DNA of 64,000 bases from an uncultured Erysipelotrichaceae bacterium. Lineage in GTDB: Bacteria; Bacillota_I; Bacilli_A; RFN20; CAG-826. Position 1 is the first letter of the stretch; every line of letters begins with the position of its first letter. The position numbers and the translations under genes are program-made. Below, one piece after another: positions 52,336 through 61,129 of this stretch. Location: contig CADCNT010000006.1 in the NCBI GenBank assembly GCA_902802905.1, positions 1 through 64,000 on the forward strand, given 5' to 3'. The notes below the pieces were generated by a model that was not told the origin of the DNA, made no database searches, and saw nothing but the letters and a program-made list of their open reading frames with translations.

Positions 52336-53502
52336 CTATTGATTGTAGACTGGTCTAAGTTGTTTCATTGATAGCCACATGATTCTAAGTGAGACCAAGA
52401 GAATGAACGCCATTTGACCAATTGAATTTCCAGCAAAGATTAGTGATAAGATTGTACCTAAGATTGCAGGAGATGCTGAGGCCCACCAAGAGATTTTTTG
52501 GCAGTGCCAGACATTTAAGAATTTGTATGGATTTGTCTTTCCTCTTGTAAGGATGAATACCATTAATCCTAAGAAGACAATAATACCAGCGTAGATGCCT
52601 GCATAGATACCAGTGGTTTGCCACTTAGTGATTTCTTTTTGGTATAAATATGTTTCTTTACAAATCTTTTTGAATTCTTTGAAACTTGATGCACTGTATT
52701 GATTAACAAAATCAGTTTCACTGAGAGTGGTGACTTTATCAGCTCCATCACCTAATAATCTTTCGATAATACCAACTTTCTTAGAAGTATTAACCCAGTT
52801 AAGTCCTCCATAAGAAGTAGCGGCTTGAGTGGTGGTGCTGGTTTTATAGACAGCAACAGCGAAAGTTGTAGGAGTAAAGATGACTAAGTTTGGTAAATAA
52901 TGTTTTTCATCTTTATCATCAGTTGGATTTAAAACTGTGCCAACTTTGAAATATTGTTGAGTTAAGGCTTTAACTGTTTTTCTTAAGTTGGTGTCAGAAC
53001 AAGTGAACACTCTAATGTCAACTTGGCCAGTCACTGAATTCACATAGTGATATTCATGATCAAGCTTATCAAATGTAACTTGGAAATAGGATAGCGATTC
53101 ACCAGTTACTGGATCTGTGTATTCTAATTGAGTTAAATCTTCAAATTTTTCTGGCTTTTCAGTGCCGTTTTCATAGTAGTGGAGTTTGCCACCTTCCACC
53201 ATAAGTTCAACATTATTTGAATCCATGGTGTAGGCGAATCTAGTCATCTCTTGATCTAAGCCAAAGTTATAAGTAGAAATGAAGTTTGCTCCGTTCGCGT
53301 TGCTTAAGCTAACAAAGTTAGGCACTAATGGTAGGAAAATAGAAAACACTAGGAAAATAGCGGCAACCCACCATGCGGATTCTTTGGAACCATCGATAAC
53401 TGCTTGGTTGCTGATTAATCCTTTAAAAACACTTACAAGTGTAAATTTAGCTTTAGGAGATAAAACCCTTCTTTCTTTTGCCTTCTTTAATTTCTTTGCC
53501 AT
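52336..53502 (-). CDS. DUF1189-like membrane protein
   Basis: A 388-residue protein: a basic N-terminus, one helix at about 45-62, a large extracytoplasmic domain (about 70-300) and three or four C-terminal helices (GIYAGIYAGIIVFLGLMVFI ... MAFILLVSLRIMWLSM). The layout recalls DUF1189 proteins of Firmicutes but is longer in the external domain; the assignment is tentative and the function unknown. Monocistronic with its own terminator; AGGTAGG lies upstream of the ATG. Confidence 0.68.
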   Translation of the reverse strand: MAKKLKKAKERRVLSPKAKFTLVSVFKGLISNQAVIDGSKESAWWVAAIFLVFSIFLPLVPNFVSLSNANGANFISTYNFGLDQEMTRFAYTMDSNNVELMVEGGKLHYYENGTEKPEKFEDLTQLEYTDPVTGESLSYFQVTFDKLDHEYHYVNSVTGQVDIRVFTCSDTNLRKTVKALTQQYFKVGTVLNPTDDKDEKHYLPNLVIFTPTTFAVAVYKTSTTTQAATSYGGLNWVNTSKKVGIIERLLGDGADKVTTLSETDFVNQYSASSFKEFKKICKETYLYQKEITKWQTTGIYAGIYAGIIVFLGLMVFILTRGKTNPYKFLNVWHCQKISWWASASPAILGTILSLIFAGNSIGQMAFILLVSLRIMWLSMKQLRPVYNQ

Positions 53503-53617
53503 GTTAATATACCTACCTGTTTTTGAAAAAACGCAAATAAAGTTTAAATGTTATTTATAAATAAGTAAAGCAATATTGTTTTTTACTAAATTGTGCCCGC
53601 AATTTATTTGAAATTTA

Positions 53618-53646
53618 TTTTCAAAATATAAATTGCATACTATAAT
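53618..53646 (+). promoter_or_regulatory. Promoter of the surface nuclease gene
   Basis: TTTTCA (53618-53623), 17-nt spacer, TATAAT (53641-53646), then a 23-nt leader with GAGG 8-9 nt before the ATG. Confidence 0.5.
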
Positions 53647-53669
53647 AACCATGCTTTTGAGGACGTCAT

Positions 53670-56600
53670 ATGAAAAAAAGGTTTATTTTAGGTCTGTCAT
53701 TCTCAGCGATTTTTACAGTATCGCTTCTGGCAGTGTCCGTTAGTGTTAAGAATGAAAATATTAAGAAAGCGGAAGGATATTCTGCTGCTAGTTTACCAAC
53801 CACAATCGATTTAAATGATACAAGCGCAGCGAATATTCGTTCGTATTATTCATCCTTAAACAACCTTTCTCAATCTGAAAGACAAGGCCCAAATCTTTTA
53901 AAAAACTTGAAGACAATCCTCAAAAATGGTCAAAAGTATTTTAGCTATGAAAATGGCGAAAATATTTGGAAAATGTATGAAATTACTGACAGAGACTGGG
54001 TAAAATCTCCGGCAAGCGCTATTACAAATGGTACTTATAATGCCAATACTAAAAAAATTACCGGTTATACATACAATACGACTGACCCATATATTCGCGC
54101 TATTTACATAAATAGAAACGTTGATAATAAAACTACTGCTTGGTCGGACCACCAACAAACACAATGGGGCATCAATCGTGAACACTTATGGCCAAAAGCA
54201 GAAGGCTTTGATTCTAAGGGTGCTGGTGGTGCTCGTGGTGATCCATTTCATTTAGTGGCTGCTAATGGCTATGCAAACAATATTCACAGTAACCTTTACT
54301 ATGGTTATGTCAATAAGTCATCTTCTTACACTGATTGTGGATCAAAATATTCTAATTTAAGTGGCAACATCAAAGGGGTGTCTAAAACTTTGGGCGGTTC
54401 TACTGATGTTTTTGAACCACAAGATTCAGATAAGGGTGATATCGCACGTTCTATTTTCTACATGGTTGCTAGATATAATTATTTGTCTGGCAGTGATAGT
54501 GACGGAATTAACGCAAACAATCCTAATTTAACTTTGACACAATCTTTAAGTGATTGGTCTAGCAGTGGATACACTTCATCAACAAGTAAATCTGGTAAAT
54601 TAGGCATATTAACTGATTTATTAGCGTGGCATCACGCTGACCCAGTTGATGAAATTGAAATTCATAGAAATAATCTTTTATATACAAACTTTACAAACAA
54701 TAGAAATCCATTTGTCGATTTCCCTGAATGGGCTGATTTTATTTGGGGAACCGCAACTTATAGTGGCTCTACTTATCAATCATATAACAGCACTCCAACA
54801 GGATACGCTAAACCAAGTAGCGATACTTTAAATGGTTATAACAGCGGTTCCACTGACCCGGTTGTTAACTATGTTACTGTTTCTCCATCATCAGTCACTA
54901 TTGATTTAACTGGGACTAAAACTAGACAATTAACCGCAACTGTCAATGTTTCTCATGGTGCTGCTCAAACAGTTACGTGGACTTCAAGCAATACAAGTGT
55001 CGCTACTGTTTCAAGCAGTGGCCTTGTTACTGGAAAGGCTGCTGGCAGTGCAACAATTACTGCAACTTCCACTGCAGATTCAAGCAAATCTGATGTTTGT
55101 ACAGTTACTGTTTTATCGGGCACAATAAGTGTTACAGGAGTATCTTTGAATTCTAATTCAGAATCGTTAAATGTTGGTGGTTCTGTTACTTTATCTGCGA
55201 CCGTATCTCCAAATAACGCAACTAATAAAAATGTCTCATGGGCTACAAGTGATGATACTGTTGCCGAAGTAGAAGATGGTGTTGTTACTGCAGTTGGTGC
55301 AGGAACAGCAACCATTACGGCGACAACAGATGATGGTGATTTTACTGATGAATGTATAATTACAGTCAATTCTGGTTCTTCTGAAGATCACACTCAACCT
55401 GGTAGTGCTACTATTTCAGAAGGTTACGCATCTGGTTGGACACAAAGTGGCTCATTTAAAAATGATTATCAAGATGGTTCTGTTGGCTTTACTGCCACAG
55501 GCGCTAAATTATATAAATTTGATATTTTTAGTGGTGATGCTAGTGTATATATGACCGATTTAAAAGTTACTATAAATGCAAAAATTAATGGTACTCCAAC
55601 TACAGCCAACTCTTATAGTGTAGAGGCAATTTCAAGTAGCGGGAATAATATAATCTCTAAAGCATCAGATCAAAAAACTGGTTCATCTATTTTTTCATCA
55701 TCTTCTTATGGTGAAGTTGATTTTGAGATGAATAGTGGTTTATCTGGCACAACCGGAATTCGTGTTACATATGTAACAAAAGGTGGTGGGAACTGGGCTG
55801 TTAAAGGCATTTCGTGGGTAGCCACATATTCCGTTCCATCCGGTCCTACTGTTACAGGTATTTCTTTAGACACCTCAAATGTTAATAAAAACTTTGAAAT
55901 TGGTGATGCATTCTCGTATGAAGGTTTAGTAGTTACTGCTGAATATGATGATGAATCATCTGCGATTGTTACTCCTGATTCAGTATCTACTCCAGATATG
56001 GATTCAGAAGGTTTTAGAGTTGTGACAGTTACATATGAAGAAAAGGAGGCGTCATATGAAATTTACGTTGGCGTCCCTGCTGGTACTTATTCATTAACTA
56101 GTGGTTCGCCATATATCAACGGCATTGCATATAAAATGTACATTACTAAATCAAATAAGAATTATTATTTCACTGGTGCTATGAATGGTGATTATGGAGA
56201 GACCAGCGAACAAATTGCTAATGCCATAGATGTTTATTTTGAACAAAATGGTTCAGGACAGAATATCCGTATGTCTTCAAACAAATATATATACATAACA
56301 AGAAGTGGTGGTAAAACTTATTTTAAATGTGATGCAACAGAAGCTCCTTCTACCCCTTGGATTTATAATTTAGAATACTCTGAACTTACCTACACATATA
56401 ATAACGTTGCGTACACAACTGGTTCTAAAGGAACACATCAAACTTTAGGTGGATATACTATCGAATATCCAGATTATAAAATAAAGTTCATGGCAACTGA
56501 CTCTAACGCTTCACTTGCCTTCGCAAATGTTTGTAATAACAATATCTCTTGTAGTTCGCAAGGAACATCCGCGCCAACATTTAATGGATTCTATTGGTCA

Positions 56601-56933
56601 CTATCCGATGTAAGCGCATCATCATTTGAAAATATATACAACAATTTAGACGACGATTCTAAATATGCTTTATATTCTTCAAGCGCTATCGCTAACGGAA
56701 CTGAAATTGAAAGATTTATTTCTCGTTACGACTATATCGTAGGCAAATATGGATCGAGTACTTATAATGACTTTATTCATAGAAATCCATCCCCAATTGG
56801 AAATGGAGCGTTAACTGATGTTGTAACAAAGTTAGATAGCTCCAATACAACAATAATTGTTACCTGTGGAGTAATAGGCGGTTTATTAGCTCTTGGAGCT
56901 TACGTACTCATTAAAAAGAAGAAAGAAGATTAA
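53670..56933 (+). CDS. Surface-anchored endonuclease I with Ig-like domains
   Basis: A 1087-residue exported protein. After a signal peptide (about 1-35) comes an endonuclease I (EndA/NucM) domain at about 60-330 with the beta-beta-alpha-metal core WGINREHLWPK (His172) and PFHLVAANGYANNIHSN. Two Big2 domains follow (about 395-470 and 475-555), then a beta-sandwich, an Ig-like group-3 domain (VTGISLDTSN ... VTAEYDDES), an unknown domain, a C-terminal helix (VTCGVIGGLLALGAYVLI) and a KKKKED tail, so it is membrane-anchored without LPXTG. It probably degrades extracellular DNA or RNA. Typical EndA proteins are about 250-300 residues. Confidence 0.87.
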   Translation: MKKRFILGLSFSAIFTVSLLAVSVSVKNENIKKAEGYSAASLPTTIDLNDTSAANIRSYYSSLNNLSQSERQGPNLLKNLKTILKNGQKYFSYENGENIWKMYEITDRDWVKSPASAITNGTYNANTKKITGYTYNTTDPYIRAIYINRNVDNKTTAWSDHQQTQWGINREHLWPKAEGFDSKGAGGARGDPFHLVAANGYANNIHSNLYYGYVNKSSSYTDCGSKYSNLSGNIKGVSKTLGGSTDVFEPQDSDKGDIARSIFYMVARYNYLSGSDSDGINANNPNLTLTQSLSDWSSSGYTSSTSKSGKLGILTDLLAWHHADPVDEIEIHRNNLLYTNFTNNRNPFVDFPEWADFIWGTATYSGSTYQSYNSTPTGYAKPSSDTLNGYNSGSTDPVVNYVTVSPSSVTIDLTGTKTRQLTATVNVSHGAAQTVTWTSSNTSVATVSSSGLVTGKAAGSATITATSTADSSKSDVCTVTVLSGTISVTGVSLNSNSESLNVGGSVTLSATVSPNNATNKNVSWATSDDTVAEVEDGVVTAVGAGTATITATTDDGDFTDECIITVNSGSSEDHTQPGSATISEGYASGWTQSGSFKNDYQDGSVGFTATGAKLYKFDIFSGDASVYMTDLKVTINAKINGTPTTANSYSVEAISSSGNNIISKASDQKTGSSIFSSSSYGEVDFEMNSGLSGTTGIRVTYVTKGGGNWAVKGISWVATYSVPSGPTVTGISLDTSNVNKNFEIGDAFSYEGLVVTAEYDDESSAIVTPDSVSTPDMDSEGFRVVTVTYEEKEASYEIYVGVPAGTYSLTSGSPYINGIAYKMYITKSNKNYYFTGAMNGDYGETSEQIANAIDVYFEQNGSGQNIRMSSNKYIYITRSGGKTYFKCDATEAPSTPWIYNLEYSELTYTYNNVAYTTGSKGTHQTLGGYTIEYPDYKIKFMATDSNASLAFANVCNNNISCSSQGTSAPTFNGFYWSLSDVSASSFENIYNNLDDDSKYALYSSSAIANGTEIERFISRYDYIVGKYGSSTYNDFIHRNPSPIGNGALTDVVTKLDSSNTTIIVTCGVIGGLLALGAYVLIKKKKED

Positions 56934-56935
56934 TT

Positions 56936-57160
56936 ATGGATAAGATTGAATTATTTAAAAAAGAAGACGGTTCTGTATGGTTCCGCTACAGAGGAAAAGA
57001 AGCTCCAATTGATGAGTTAAACGTTCCTTTATTTGCTCAACTATATAAGCAATTAGGACAGATGCCATCATTCTCTTTCCCGCTTGAAGATGTTGAACTT
57101 AATGTTTTGGCGAAAACCTTAACCGAAAATATTAAGCAAACAGCACAAAGATTATATTAA
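56936..57160 (+). CDS. Small hypothetical protein
   Basis: A 74-residue soluble protein starting 2 nt after the nuclease stop codon. It has a beta-hairpin start (IELFKKEDGSVWFRYRGKEA) and a C-terminal helix. Not recognised; an intracellular partner, possibly immunity-like, is only a guess from the coupling. Confidence 0.62.
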   Translation: MDKIELFKKEDGSVWFRYRGKEAPIDELNVPLFAQLYKQLGQMPSFSFPLEDVELNVLAKTLTENIKQTAQRLY

Positions 57161-57180
57161 TATCATTATTATAAATAGAG

Positions 57181-57207
57181 GTCAAATATCGCATTTGACT
57201 TTTATTT
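57181..57207 (+). terminator. Terminator of the nuclease operon
   Basis: 7-bp stem GTCAAAT / ATTTGAC, 5-nt loop, then TTTTATTTT. The right arm doubles as the -35 of the tmRNA promoter. Confidence 0.8.
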
Positions 57208-57222
57208 TGCGTGTGTTATACT
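57195..57222 (+). promoter_or_regulatory. tmRNA promoter
   Basis: TTGACT (57195-57200), 16-nt spacer, TATACT (57217-57222); predicted start about 57229, giving a short 5' extension that would be removed by RNase P. Confidence 0.6.
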
Positions 57223-57257
57223 TGTCTTGCTTTTCTTAAAGAAAGGCAAAAACGCAT

Positions 57258-57645
57258 GGGGTCGAATTGGATTCGACAGGGATGTGCAGGGCAGTAAATG
57301 CAGCGGTTGGTAACCTGAAACCAAAACAAAAATAACTGACAACAGTTATATGAGAGCTCCTAGAGCTCAATCCCTCTGCTTAGCTTAGTCTACCCGATAT
57401 AGGGACCCGGCAAAGGTCGGGACAGAGCGCTCTTCAAGGTTTTAGTCTTTCACGCTTGAAGTAAGTGTCATAACAAAAGAATAGTGGATTAGAGTGGATG
57501 TGTTACTAATCCATGAAACATTGTAGATCTCGCATAGTGTAGTCAGTCGATATACGAAGCTATGTCAAATTCAAATATCGTCTAAGCTGTAGACGTTATT
57601 GTATGGCCATCTCTGGACGTGGTTTCAACACCACCGGCTCCACCA
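57258..57645 (+). ncRNA. ssrA: tmRNA
   Basis: Transfer-messenger RNA of 388 nt. It opens with GGGGTCGAATTGGATTCGAC and ends with the T-arm-like GTGGTTTCAACACCAC segment, CGGCTCC and ACCA; GGGGTCG and CGGCTCC pair as the 7-bp acceptor stem with one G-U, and CCA is encoded. It is one-piece, not permuted. A likely tag frame starting at GAC near 57338 reads DNSYMRAPRAQSLCLA then TAG; the resume codon is my inference. It rescues stalled ribosomes together with SmpB. Confidence 0.95.
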
Positions 57646-57658
57646 AATCGTAAATTAT

Positions 57659-57679
57659 CTAAATCAATGTATTGATTAG
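57659..57679. repeat. Imperfect inverted repeat before degV
   Basis: CTAAATCAAT-GT-ATTGATTAG, one bulged base, immediately before the AAGGGG ribosome-binding site of the degV gene. It could mask the site or bind a regulator. Confidence 0.45.
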
Positions 57680-57694
57680 AAGGGGTATATAAAA

Positions 57695-58540
57695 ATGAAA
57701 ATTTGTATTTCTGCAGAGAGTACAATCGATTTACCACAAGAGATTCTTGATGAGTTTTCGATTAAAACTATTCCTTTTTCAGTTATTTTAGGTACTGAAA
57801 GTGGATTCGATGGAGTTATTACTCCACAAACAATTTTTGACTATGTTGATAAGACTGGTGTCCTTCCGAGAACATCTGCAATCAATGAGGCTCAATTCGA
57901 TGAATATTTTAGAAATCTTTTAAAAGAATATGATGCGGTTATTCATTTCTCTTTATCTAGTGAAATCTCTTCAGCGTGTAACAACGCCTTTAATGCCGCT
58001 AAAGAATTAAAGGGTGTTTATGTTGTTGATTCTAGAAGCTTATCTACTGGTATCGCTTTAGAAGCAATTTATGCTTCTCAATTAGCAAAAGAAGGATTAT
58101 CTCCAGAAGAAATTGTTTCTAAAGTCAGCGAAAGAATTCCTCACAATCAAACCAGCTTTGTTCTCGCTACTGTTGACTACTTATATAAAGGTGGTAGATG
58201 TTCAGGTTTAGCAAAGCTAGGTGCTCAATTATTTAGAATTAGACCACAAATCATTATGGCCGATGGCAAGATGTCTCCAGGTAAGAAATATTTGGGCAAA
58301 CAAGTTGGCTGTGTTGAATCCTATTGCAAAGACACATTAGAACAATTTAATAATCCAGATCTTAGCCTTGTATTCTTAACTCATAGTATGGCAACTCCAG
58401 ATATGGTGGAAGCCGCAAGAAAACAATTAGAAGCAAGAGGATTTAAGAGAATTATCGAGACCACAGCAGGGGCCACAATTACAAGCCACTGCGGACCAAA
58501 ATGTCTTGGCATTCTATATCTCAATGATGGCGGTAGATAA
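57695..58540 (+). CDS. DegV-family fatty-acid-binding protein
   Basis: A 281-residue DegV/FakB-type protein that binds a single fatty acid and, in FakAB systems, presents it to the kinase FakA. Landmarks are AESTIDLP near the start, PRTSAINEAQF, HFSLSSEISSACNNA, VVDSRSLSTGIAL and the C-terminal ITSHCGPKCLGI. Length is normal. AAGGGG precedes the ATG by about 9 nt. Monocistronic after tmRNA. Confidence 0.92.
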   Translation: MKICISAESTIDLPQEILDEFSIKTIPFSVILGTESGFDGVITPQTIFDYVDKTGVLPRTSAINEAQFDEYFRNLLKEYDAVIHFSLSSEISSACNNAFNAAKELKGVYVVDSRSLSTGIALEAIYASQLAKEGLSPEEIVSKVSERIPHNQTSFVLATVDYLYKGGRCSGLAKLGAQLFRIRPQIIMADGKMSPGKKYLGKQVGCVESYCKDTLEQFNNPDLSLVFLTHSMATPDMVEAARKQLEARGFKRIIETTAGATITSHCGPKCLGILYLNDGGR

Positions 58541-58699
58541 TACCGCTTTTCATTTGTTTTGATTGATTCAAAATAAGTAAAATTCTTTCGAATATCGATG
58601 TAGTTTAAACTTGTTTAGACACTGTCCAAAAGTTTATTAAAAAACTCTTTTTATATTAATATAAGTATGCTACCTTATTTGCATTGAGGTATGACGATT

Positions 58700-58840
58700 A
58701 TGCTATTTGGCCCAGGTGACAAAGTATTAACCGAAGACGAAGAGACCATCGAAGTGGTGGAAGCCATCGAAGAAGTCTACGATTATTCTGATCTAGACGA
58801 CGATGACAACATAATCGAAATTGATGACCTCATCATCTAA
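58700..58840 (+). CDS. Acidic microprotein
   Basis: A 46-residue open reading frame with a TGAGG site (58685-58689) 10 nt before the ATG; an in-frame ATG at 58691 is too close to that site. The product begins MLFGPGDKVLTEDEE, is almost half Asp and Glu, has DLDDDDN and ends EIDDLII; only one Lys and no Arg. It is followed 1 nt later by a strong terminator, which together with the ribosome-binding site argues for a real small gene. Function unknown; DNA mimicry or metal binding are possibilities only. Confidence 0.55.
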   Translation: MLFGPGDKVLTEDEETIEVVEAIEEVYDYSDLDDDDNIIEIDDLII

Positions 58841-58841
58841 G

Positions 58842-58872
58842 ATAACGAGTATAATGCTCGTTATTTTTATTT
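58842..58872 (+). terminator. Terminator of the microprotein gene
   Basis: 8-bp stem ATAACGAG / CTCGTTAT, 7-nt loop and a long T-rich tail. Confidence 0.85.
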
Positions 58873-58899
58873 TTTAGAGAAATATATTATTATATTCTT

Positions 58900-60288
58900 A
58901 TGCAAAAATTAAAAACCCTTGGTAAATACGCTCCTGCGATTACTTTTTTAGCATTTGAATTCTTTGCCTTAATGGCATTTAACTATAGTGGCAGTTTTGT
59001 TTTATTTGGCTCATTAACATTAGCCTTAACTGTTCTACTTATTCTATTTAATATCGCTGAGATCAAAACAAAAGGTTTATCTAATGTCGCATTATTCTTT
59101 ATTCCATTATTTTTATTTGTTTTATTAACTGCATTTGGTACTTATTCGATAGCGCACGCGAAAGTTGGAGACTTCTCCTATGCAGAACTAGTGTTTATTC
59201 CTTTAGGAATACTTCCGATGGCGTTTACTGGCTATATGCTAAGTGTGGATAAGCACTTTAATATCAAAACATTCTTAATTGTTGTTTTCTCGGCCTTAAG
59301 TGTTTATTGCTTAATCAACCTTTTCTATAACATCATCAACTTTGGTGCTTTTTATCCTGTAATTTATAAAGGTTACTATTTGTACTATGGTGGGGTAAGA
59401 AGTGCGGTCCCTGTTAATGAATTTGCTTACACCTTAGAAGGCTTTAAATTTATTGAAGTTGATATGAATCATTACGACTTATATCCACTTCTATTACTCA
59501 CTTCTAGCGTGATGCTCATGTACTTATCGCCAAGAAAAGAAAAGAAGATGTTTATTACATACTGTGCTTTTACTTTTGTAGCGTTATTATCTCTTGTCTT
59601 AGTGCCTTCTACTTTAGCTTTAGGTGGCATTGCATTTATCGCAATATTACTTTTAGTAATCTTCTTCGGAAAGAAGTTTGTTCGCGCTAGAAAAGTCTTT
59701 AAGTGGATATTAGTTATCTTCTTAATCTTGTTTGCTTTAGGCTTTGTGGGCTTTATTATGGTTCACCAAAACTTCATGTCTGGATTAGCATCTAATGCCT
59801 TTATTAATCGCTTATTCTTCTCTAATCGTTTTGCCAAAATGTATTCCCCACTTGTAGACAATCTATTTAGCGGTGAGAAGTTCTTAGGCTTTGCCGTTGA
59901 AACCCTTGGTCCTGGATTATATGAAGAAGTCCATTTATCTGGCTCATTCTTATTTGATAGCTTCATGACTAGTGGCGTTTTAGGTGCTTTAGGTTTATTT
60001 GCCTTTGTGTTCTTTGGCTTTAAAGCCTTTAAAGGATATTTTAAGTCTCATAGAGACGAGTTTAGATTGCAAGCTACATTATTAGTCTTCCTTGTTGTTT
60101 ATGTCGTTTATATCTCTGCTTTTGACGCTGGAGAATACGCTTTGTATTACAACATTTATAAGCCAATCTATTTAACCGCTCCATTTATGTTAATGATATT
60201 CATCTTCTCTTATGTACTTTGTAAATCAAAAGCGCAAGTTGAAGAGCAAAAAGCTGAGGAGGTAGAAGTAAATGAAGAGCAAGCTTAA
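58900..60288 (+). CDS. O-antigen polymerase/ligase-like membrane protein
   Basis: A 462-residue protein with about 11-12 helices, a large external loop between helices (about 290-345) and an acidic C-terminal tail, the topology of Wzy polymerases and WaaL-type ligases. No residue-level motif is decisive. It leads a surface-polysaccharide group that includes a TupA-like protein, a flippase and a glycosyltransferase. TATTAT lies 9 nt before the ATG with no ribosome-binding site. Confidence 0.7.
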   Translation: MQKLKTLGKYAPAITFLAFEFFALMAFNYSGSFVLFGSLTLALTVLLILFNIAEIKTKGLSNVALFFIPLFLFVLLTAFGTYSIAHAKVGDFSYAELVFIPLGILPMAFTGYMLSVDKHFNIKTFLIVVFSALSVYCLINLFYNIINFGAFYPVIYKGYYLYYGGVRSAVPVNEFAYTLEGFKFIEVDMNHYDLYPLLLLTSSVMLMYLSPRKEKKMFITYCAFTFVALLSLVLVPSTLALGGIAFIAILLLVIFFGKKFVRARKVFKWILVIFLILFALGFVGFIMVHQNFMSGLASNAFINRLFFSNRFAKMYSPLVDNLFSGEKFLGFAVETLGPGLYEEVHLSGSFLFDSFMTSGVLGALGLFAFVFFGFKAFKGYFKSHRDEFRLQATLLVFLVVYVVYISAFDAGEYALYYNIYKPIYLTAPFMLMIFIFSYVLCKSKAQVEEQKAEEVEVNEEQA

Positions 60289-61129
60289 ATATTTAACTTT
60301 ATTACCTGCAATTGCTTCTATTTCTTGTGGCTATAGTGCTTCTTATCTTGTACCTGGCAATCAATATAATTCTCCTGTTTTCCAAGAGAACTATTACAAT
60401 CACTGGGATGCAGAACTAAAGAATGCTACTAAAGTCGCCGCTAAAGATGTTAACGACGGAAAGATTACCAAGTTTGATGATTTAGAAAAGATTGACCCTA
60501 ACTTTGTTCTTCCTGGTGCGCCTGAGAGTCCAGAAGAATATGGTGTGGAATACAAGATGAACTCTGTTGATGACATGTTTAACTACGGCTATCAATCTAA
60601 GTTATTTGATGGTCAAATGGTATGTGGCGCGCAAGACGGACATCTTCAATATGCATATCAACTAGGTAGAGTGCAAATTAAAGATAGCGGCTTCTCTATT
60701 AGATTTGCTAAGGAAAGTAGTGAATTACATTACTTCGCTATGCAATTTAAATCGTCTACCGATAACACAGTGGATTGCTACCCTGTAGATTCAGATGAAA
60801 TATTACCAGCAGGAACCAATGACCGCGCTTTATTTCATAATTCTACAGTTCAACTCAATGTTACATTATATGTAAAGACGAGTAATGGCATTGAAGGGCA
60901 TCCATATACAGCCACAATTGAGTTTGATAATAATCACACCAATGATGGCCATTTCTATATCTTCTATGCATTTGATTTACAAGAAGAAAACTTATCTAGA
61001 TTAGTAGGTGCTTCTGTTACCTACACTTTTGATGATGAATTAGTGAATTGGAACAAACAAAAAGGTATTGATGTTGATCATGCCCTCTTCTTATACGAAA
61101 TGTTTTTACCTTACACTAGTTGGAATTAA
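60272..61129 (+). CDS. Lipoprotein of unknown function
   Basis: A 285-residue lipoprotein (lipobox SISC, Cys19). It overlaps the polymerase-like gene by 17 nt, with GAGGAGGT inside that gene as its site. The mature part is beta-rich and Tyr/Asn-rich with no recognised motif. Its stop overlaps that of the convergent TupA-like gene by 4 nt. Confidence 0.72.
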   Translation: MKSKLKYLTLLPAIASISCGYSASYLVPGNQYNSPVFQENYYNHWDAELKNATKVAAKDVNDGKITKFDDLEKIDPNFVLPGAPESPEEYGVEYKMNSVDDMFNYGYQSKLFDGQMVCGAQDGHLQYAYQLGRVQIKDSGFSIRFAKESSELHYFAMQFKSSTDNTVDCYPVDSDEILPAGTNDRALFHNSTVQLNVTLYVKTSNGIEGHPYTATIEFDNNHTNDGHFYIFYAFDLQEENLSRLVGASVTYTFDDELVNWNKQKGIDVDHALFLYEMFLPYTSWN

